A stretch of 8,126 nt of DNA, taken from CAZIZT01 sp964544085 (GTDB lineage Bacteria > Campylobacterota_A > Desulfurellia > Desulfurellales > Hippeaceae). Positions within the stretch are counted from its first letter, which is position 1. Each line of letters starts with the position of its first letter. The position numbers and the translations under genes are program-made. The notes under the pieces were generated by a model, which saw only the letters and a list, made by a program, of their open reading frames with translations, searched no databases and was not told the origin of the DNA. The stretch covers positions 1-8,126 of the forward strand of contig CAZIZT010000009.1 in assembly GCA_964544085.1 (NCBI GenBank). Reading direction: 5' to 3'. This document shows positions 6,319-8,126 of the stretch, piece by piece.

Positions 6319-7306
6319 GATTAGGTTAGCACTGGCAGGCCATACATTGAAGGAACCAGGTCTCTTCAATACTATTGAAGAGGTTTACTCCAGTATAAAA
6401 CCCGCCATCACACGCGATATGGATAAGGAGCTTGACAGGCTTACAAACAGAGGCATCAGCATGGTTGATTTCTTTAGTAAAGAATATCCGGAAAGTTTAA
6501 GAAACATTGAAAACCCTCCCCTTGTGTTATTTGTTAAAGGAGAACTGAGACAAACAGAGCTTTCTATTGCTGTTGTAGGCACAAGACATCCATCAGGCTA
6601 TGGTGAAAAGGTAGTAAAGTACCTTGTACCGTACCTTGTTCGCGCCGGCTTTGCCATTGTTAGCGGTATGGCAACAGGGATTGACGCCCTTGCGCACGAG
6701 GAAGCACTCAAAGAAAACGGTTATACAATAGCCGTTCTTGGAAGTGGCATCGATGTGATATATCCGCGCTCCAATGCAACGCTCTACAAGCATTTAAGCA
6801 GTAAAGGGTGTATTGTTTCTGAGTTTCCACCCTCTACACCTCCGCTGAAGCAAAATTTCCCCAGAAGAAACAGGATAATTGCCGGGCTTGCCAGAGCTAC
6901 ACTTGTGGTAGAGGCGGATATTAAAAGCGGATCCCTGATCACAGCAAGGCTAACCGAAGAGCAATCAAAGCCTGTTTTTGCTGTGCCGGGTGAGATATTC
7001 TCAAAACGCAGCAGAGGCACAAATCTCCTGTTAAATAAAGGAGCTATAGCCGTCAATGACGTAGATGCAATCCTGTCTTATTTCTACATAGAATTGAAAA
7101 GGGAACTTGAAAGGCTGAACGAACATAAACCTCAAATGAGCAAGAACGAAAGGCTCATAATAGATGCACTCAAAGGCGAGATGTCCATCGACGAGCTGGT
7201 GATAGAAACCGGCATGGATGTTGCAACACTCTCCAGCCTCCTGTTCGATCTCGAACTCAAAGGGATAATCAAGAGAAGCGGTGCAGACACCTATATGAAG
7301 CTATAG
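6305..7306 (+). CDS. dprA: DNA processing protein DprA (Smf)
   Basis: A 333-residue DprA, the cytoplasmic protein that binds incoming single-stranded DNA and loads RecA during natural transformation. The Rossmann-like core is complete: AVVGTRHPSGYG (89-100), VSGMATGIDALAHEEAL (119-135), AVLGSGIDVIYP (143-154), FPRRNRIIAGL (185-195), VVEADIKSGSLITA (201-214), FAVPGE (225-230) and RGTNLLLNKGA (237-247). A C-terminal winged-helix domain (about 280-333, with IDELVIETGMDVATLSSLLFDLELKGII) is present. The N-terminal helix-hairpin-helix/SAM-like part is only about 60 residues and weakly conserved, shorter than usual. The start is TTG at 6305-6307 with GAGGT (6294-6298) 6 bases before it; no ATG occurs in frame before the core. 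It overlaps the methyltransferase by 14 bases and, at its 3' end, a convergent gene by 38 bases. No other competence genes are in the window. Confidence 0.94.
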   Translation: MDINKIRLALAGHTLKEPGLFNTIEEVYSSIKPAITRDMDKELDRLTNRGISMVDFFSKEYPESLRNIENPPLVLFVKGELRQTELSIAVVGTRHPSGYGEKVVKYLVPYLVRAGFAIVSGMATGIDALAHEEALKENGYTIAVLGSGIDVIYPRSNATLYKHLSSKGCIVSEFPPSTPPLKQNFPRRNRIIAGLARATLVVEADIKSGSLITARLTEEQSKPVFAVPGEIFSKRSRGTNLLLNKGAIAVNDVDAILSYFYIELKRELERLNEHKPQMSKNERLIIDALKGEMSIDELVIETGMDVATLSSLLFDLELKGIIKRSGADTYMKL

Positions 7307-7973
7307 TATCCATACACAAAGGCAAGATTGCAGGCACTTCTTTGTTGTTTATCGTTACTGATACACCCATCGGCACGCAGCACTCATACAACTTTTCTAT
7401 TAGCTCCTTTTTCAGCCACACAACATCCACAAACTCGTCTGTTCCATTTGAGTAAACACACCTGTACCCGTCCCTGCAGCTTTCAAGATATATATCTTTA
7501 ATAATTCCAGTATCAACACTGGCAGCGCCATCCAAAAGCCCTCTAAAGCTTCCGGTATCGTTTCTGCCAACCACAAGCGGAAACATAACATTTGAAGAGT
7601 GTTTTAGAAGAAAAACCCTGTAATCGGAGAAAGCCTGACTATCGGGAGGTATATCCGCATTGAAAATATAACAACTGGCATCTATTTTTACATCTTCGCA
7701 CAACATCCATACATCCTTCTTTCTTCTTAAAAAGAGTGAACCCTTCTCTTCATCAGGGTTATAATCCTCAAACCTATCAAGCCTGGATACTATTTCCTCC
7801 TCCACACGGTAAACCTCACCGAACACACACAGTTCACCCTCGACAAGGCCCGGGTACCAGTCAACATTTATTAGCTTTCCCTTAACCACACCAAACCCCA
7901 TGAACGTGTGGTCATGAAGAAGCTTATAAGCCCTCAAACCACGTAGCAGGGTGCCATAAACGAACAGGTGCAT
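7269..7973 (-). CDS. Gamma-glutamylcyclotransferase-like (AIG2/GGCT) protein with an unrecognised C-terminal half
   Basis: A 234-residue predicted cytoplasmic protein. Residues 1-110 match the GGCT/AIG2/YtfP fold: HLFVYGTLLRG (2-12) forms the substrate-binding loop, GKLINVDWYPGLV (32-44) is the typical G-x-L-x-x-x-x-x-YPGLV strand, GEVYRV (52-57) follows, and Glu69 in LDRFEDYNP is placed like the catalytic acid of the family. Members form 5-oxoproline from gamma-glutamyl amines or amino acids; many bacterial ones have unknown substrates. YtfP-type proteins are about 110-120 residues, so the remaining 110 residues are extra. This region (SDYRVFLLKHSSNVMFPLVV ... DGYRCVY ... CLHRFS) has several Cys and no transmembrane segment, and I do not recognise it. 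The ATG has only a weak AGGG-type ribosome site and lies 7 bases after the upstream SLH gene stop. Its last 38 bases overlap the dprA 3' end on the opposite strand. Confidence 0.72.
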   Translation of the reverse strand: MHLFVYGTLLRGLRAYKLLHDHTFMGFGVVKGKLINVDWYPGLVEGELCVFGEVYRVEEEIVSRLDRFEDYNPDEEKGSLFLRRKKDVWMLCEDVKIDASCYIFNADIPPDSQAFSDYRVFLLKHSSNVMFPLVVGRNDTGSFRGLLDGAASVDTGIIKDIYLESCRDGYRCVYSNGTDEFVDVVWLKKELIEKLYECCVPMGVSVTINNKEVPAILPLCMDTIASYRCLHRFS

Positions 7974-7980
7974 GGATGCC

Positions 7981-8126
7981 CTACTCTTTTTTCAGGAACG
8001 CCCTATCGAGAAAAACAGCCATCTGGGCTCTTGTAACCGGTTGATCGGGGCAGTATTTGGCATAACCACAGGCTGCGGGAATGACAAATACTGCCCCGAT
8101 CAACCGGTTACAAGAGCCCAGATGGC
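7981..8126 (-). CDS. SLH-domain protein, C-terminal end (5'-partial, disrupted by terminal inverted repeat)
   Basis: The minus-strand frame ending at TAG (7981-7983) encodes AACGYAKYCPDQPVTRAQMA followed by VFLDRAFLKKE, the C-terminal half of an S-layer homology repeat of the YCPD-x-PVTRAQMAVFL type. SLH domains usually anchor surface proteins to cell-wall or envelope polymers, and this one ends the protein, the common position. Only about 34 residues up to base 8083-8085 look native. Further upstream the frame stays open but the sequence is the exact reverse complement of the gene itself, so residues encoded by 8085-8126 should not be trusted. It is followed after 7 bases by the GGCT-like gene. 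The function of the full protein cannot be told from this fragment. Confidence 0.75.
   Translation of the reverse strand, partial: HLGSCNRLIGAVFVIPAACGYAKYCPDQPVTRAQMAVFLDRAFLKKE
8018..8126. repeat. Perfect terminal inverted repeat, 42-base arms and 25-base loop
   Basis: Bases 8018-8059 are the exact reverse complement of 8085-8126, separated by 8060-8084, and the right arm ends at the last base of the window. The arm contains the coding sequence for the SLH motif. Length, perfection, position inside a gene and termination at the sequence edge point to a fold-back chimera (amplification or assembly) rather than a natural cruciform or terminator; there is no T-tract after it. Confidence 0.9.

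Noticed and set aside
8018..8126. Terminal inverted repeat as a transposon end or transcription terminator
   Set aside because: It lies within SLH coding sequence, has no T-tract, no transposase and no target duplication; a fold-back artefact explains it better.
1..8126. CRISPR array, tRNA/rRNA gene, riboswitch or defence system
   Set aside because: I saw no regularly spaced repeats, no tRNA-like cloverleaf, no conserved riboswitch core and no defence-family proteins on either strand.

Overview
This 8.1 kb bacterial stretch has moderate AT bias, mostly compact gene packing and strong AGGAGG-type ribosome sites. The dihaem cytochrome c has a haem 1 domain (C-x-x-C-H-x-x-x-MP ... FGLMPSQKG ... 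NFPPKGF) that I associate with Campylobacterota and relatives. With a P-II/Amt pair, a DctPQM TRAP system and an SLH-domain protein, this suggests an anaerobic or microaerophilic proteobacterium of the Campylobacterota/Desulfurellales type. The taxonomic call is inference from protein flavour only.

Layout. Positions 1-548 (minus) hold the wreck of a glnK-amt operon. The first 29 codons of a P-II protein, with an excellent ribosome site, run directly into the interior of an ammonium transporter, out of frame, and the transporter part carries a further one-base frameshift. Positions 549-706 are non-coding and contain a candidate -10 box for glnK. Positions 707-5558 (minus) read, in transcription order, dctP, dctQ, dctM, a Wzx/MATE-type lipid-linked sugar flippase, and then, after a 101-base gap, a dihaem periplasmic cytochrome c with a Gly/Met-rich tail. 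The four genes from dctP to the flippase are separated by 3 bases, a 4-base overlap and 12 bases, so they look like one operon. It is driven by a good sigma-70-type promoter (TTGACT, 17 bases, TATATT) just upstream of dctP.

From a shared 124-base divergent intergenic region, the plus strand carries a UbiE-like SAM methyltransferase and dprA, which overlap by 14 bases. dprA is tail-to-tail with, and overlaps by 38 bases, a minus-strand gene whose N-terminal half is a gamma-glutamylcyclotransferase-like (AIG2/GGCT) domain and whose C-terminal half I do not recognise. Upstream of that gene, 7 bases away, is the 3' end of an SLH-domain protein.

Both ends look rearranged. The left end is the glnK::amt deletion fusion. 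The right end closes with a perfect 42-base inverted repeat around a 25-base loop, lying inside the SLH coding sequence and stopping exactly at the last base. The right-end structure is most easily explained as a fold-back (amplification or assembly) chimera, and the left-end one may be either a real deletion or another chimera. The core of the window (about 700-7980) reads as intact, ordinary genes. I found no convincing new defence, mobile or RNA system. The most biologically interesting points are the cytochrome tail repeat, the two-domain GGCT protein and the attachment of a flippase to a TRAP operon.
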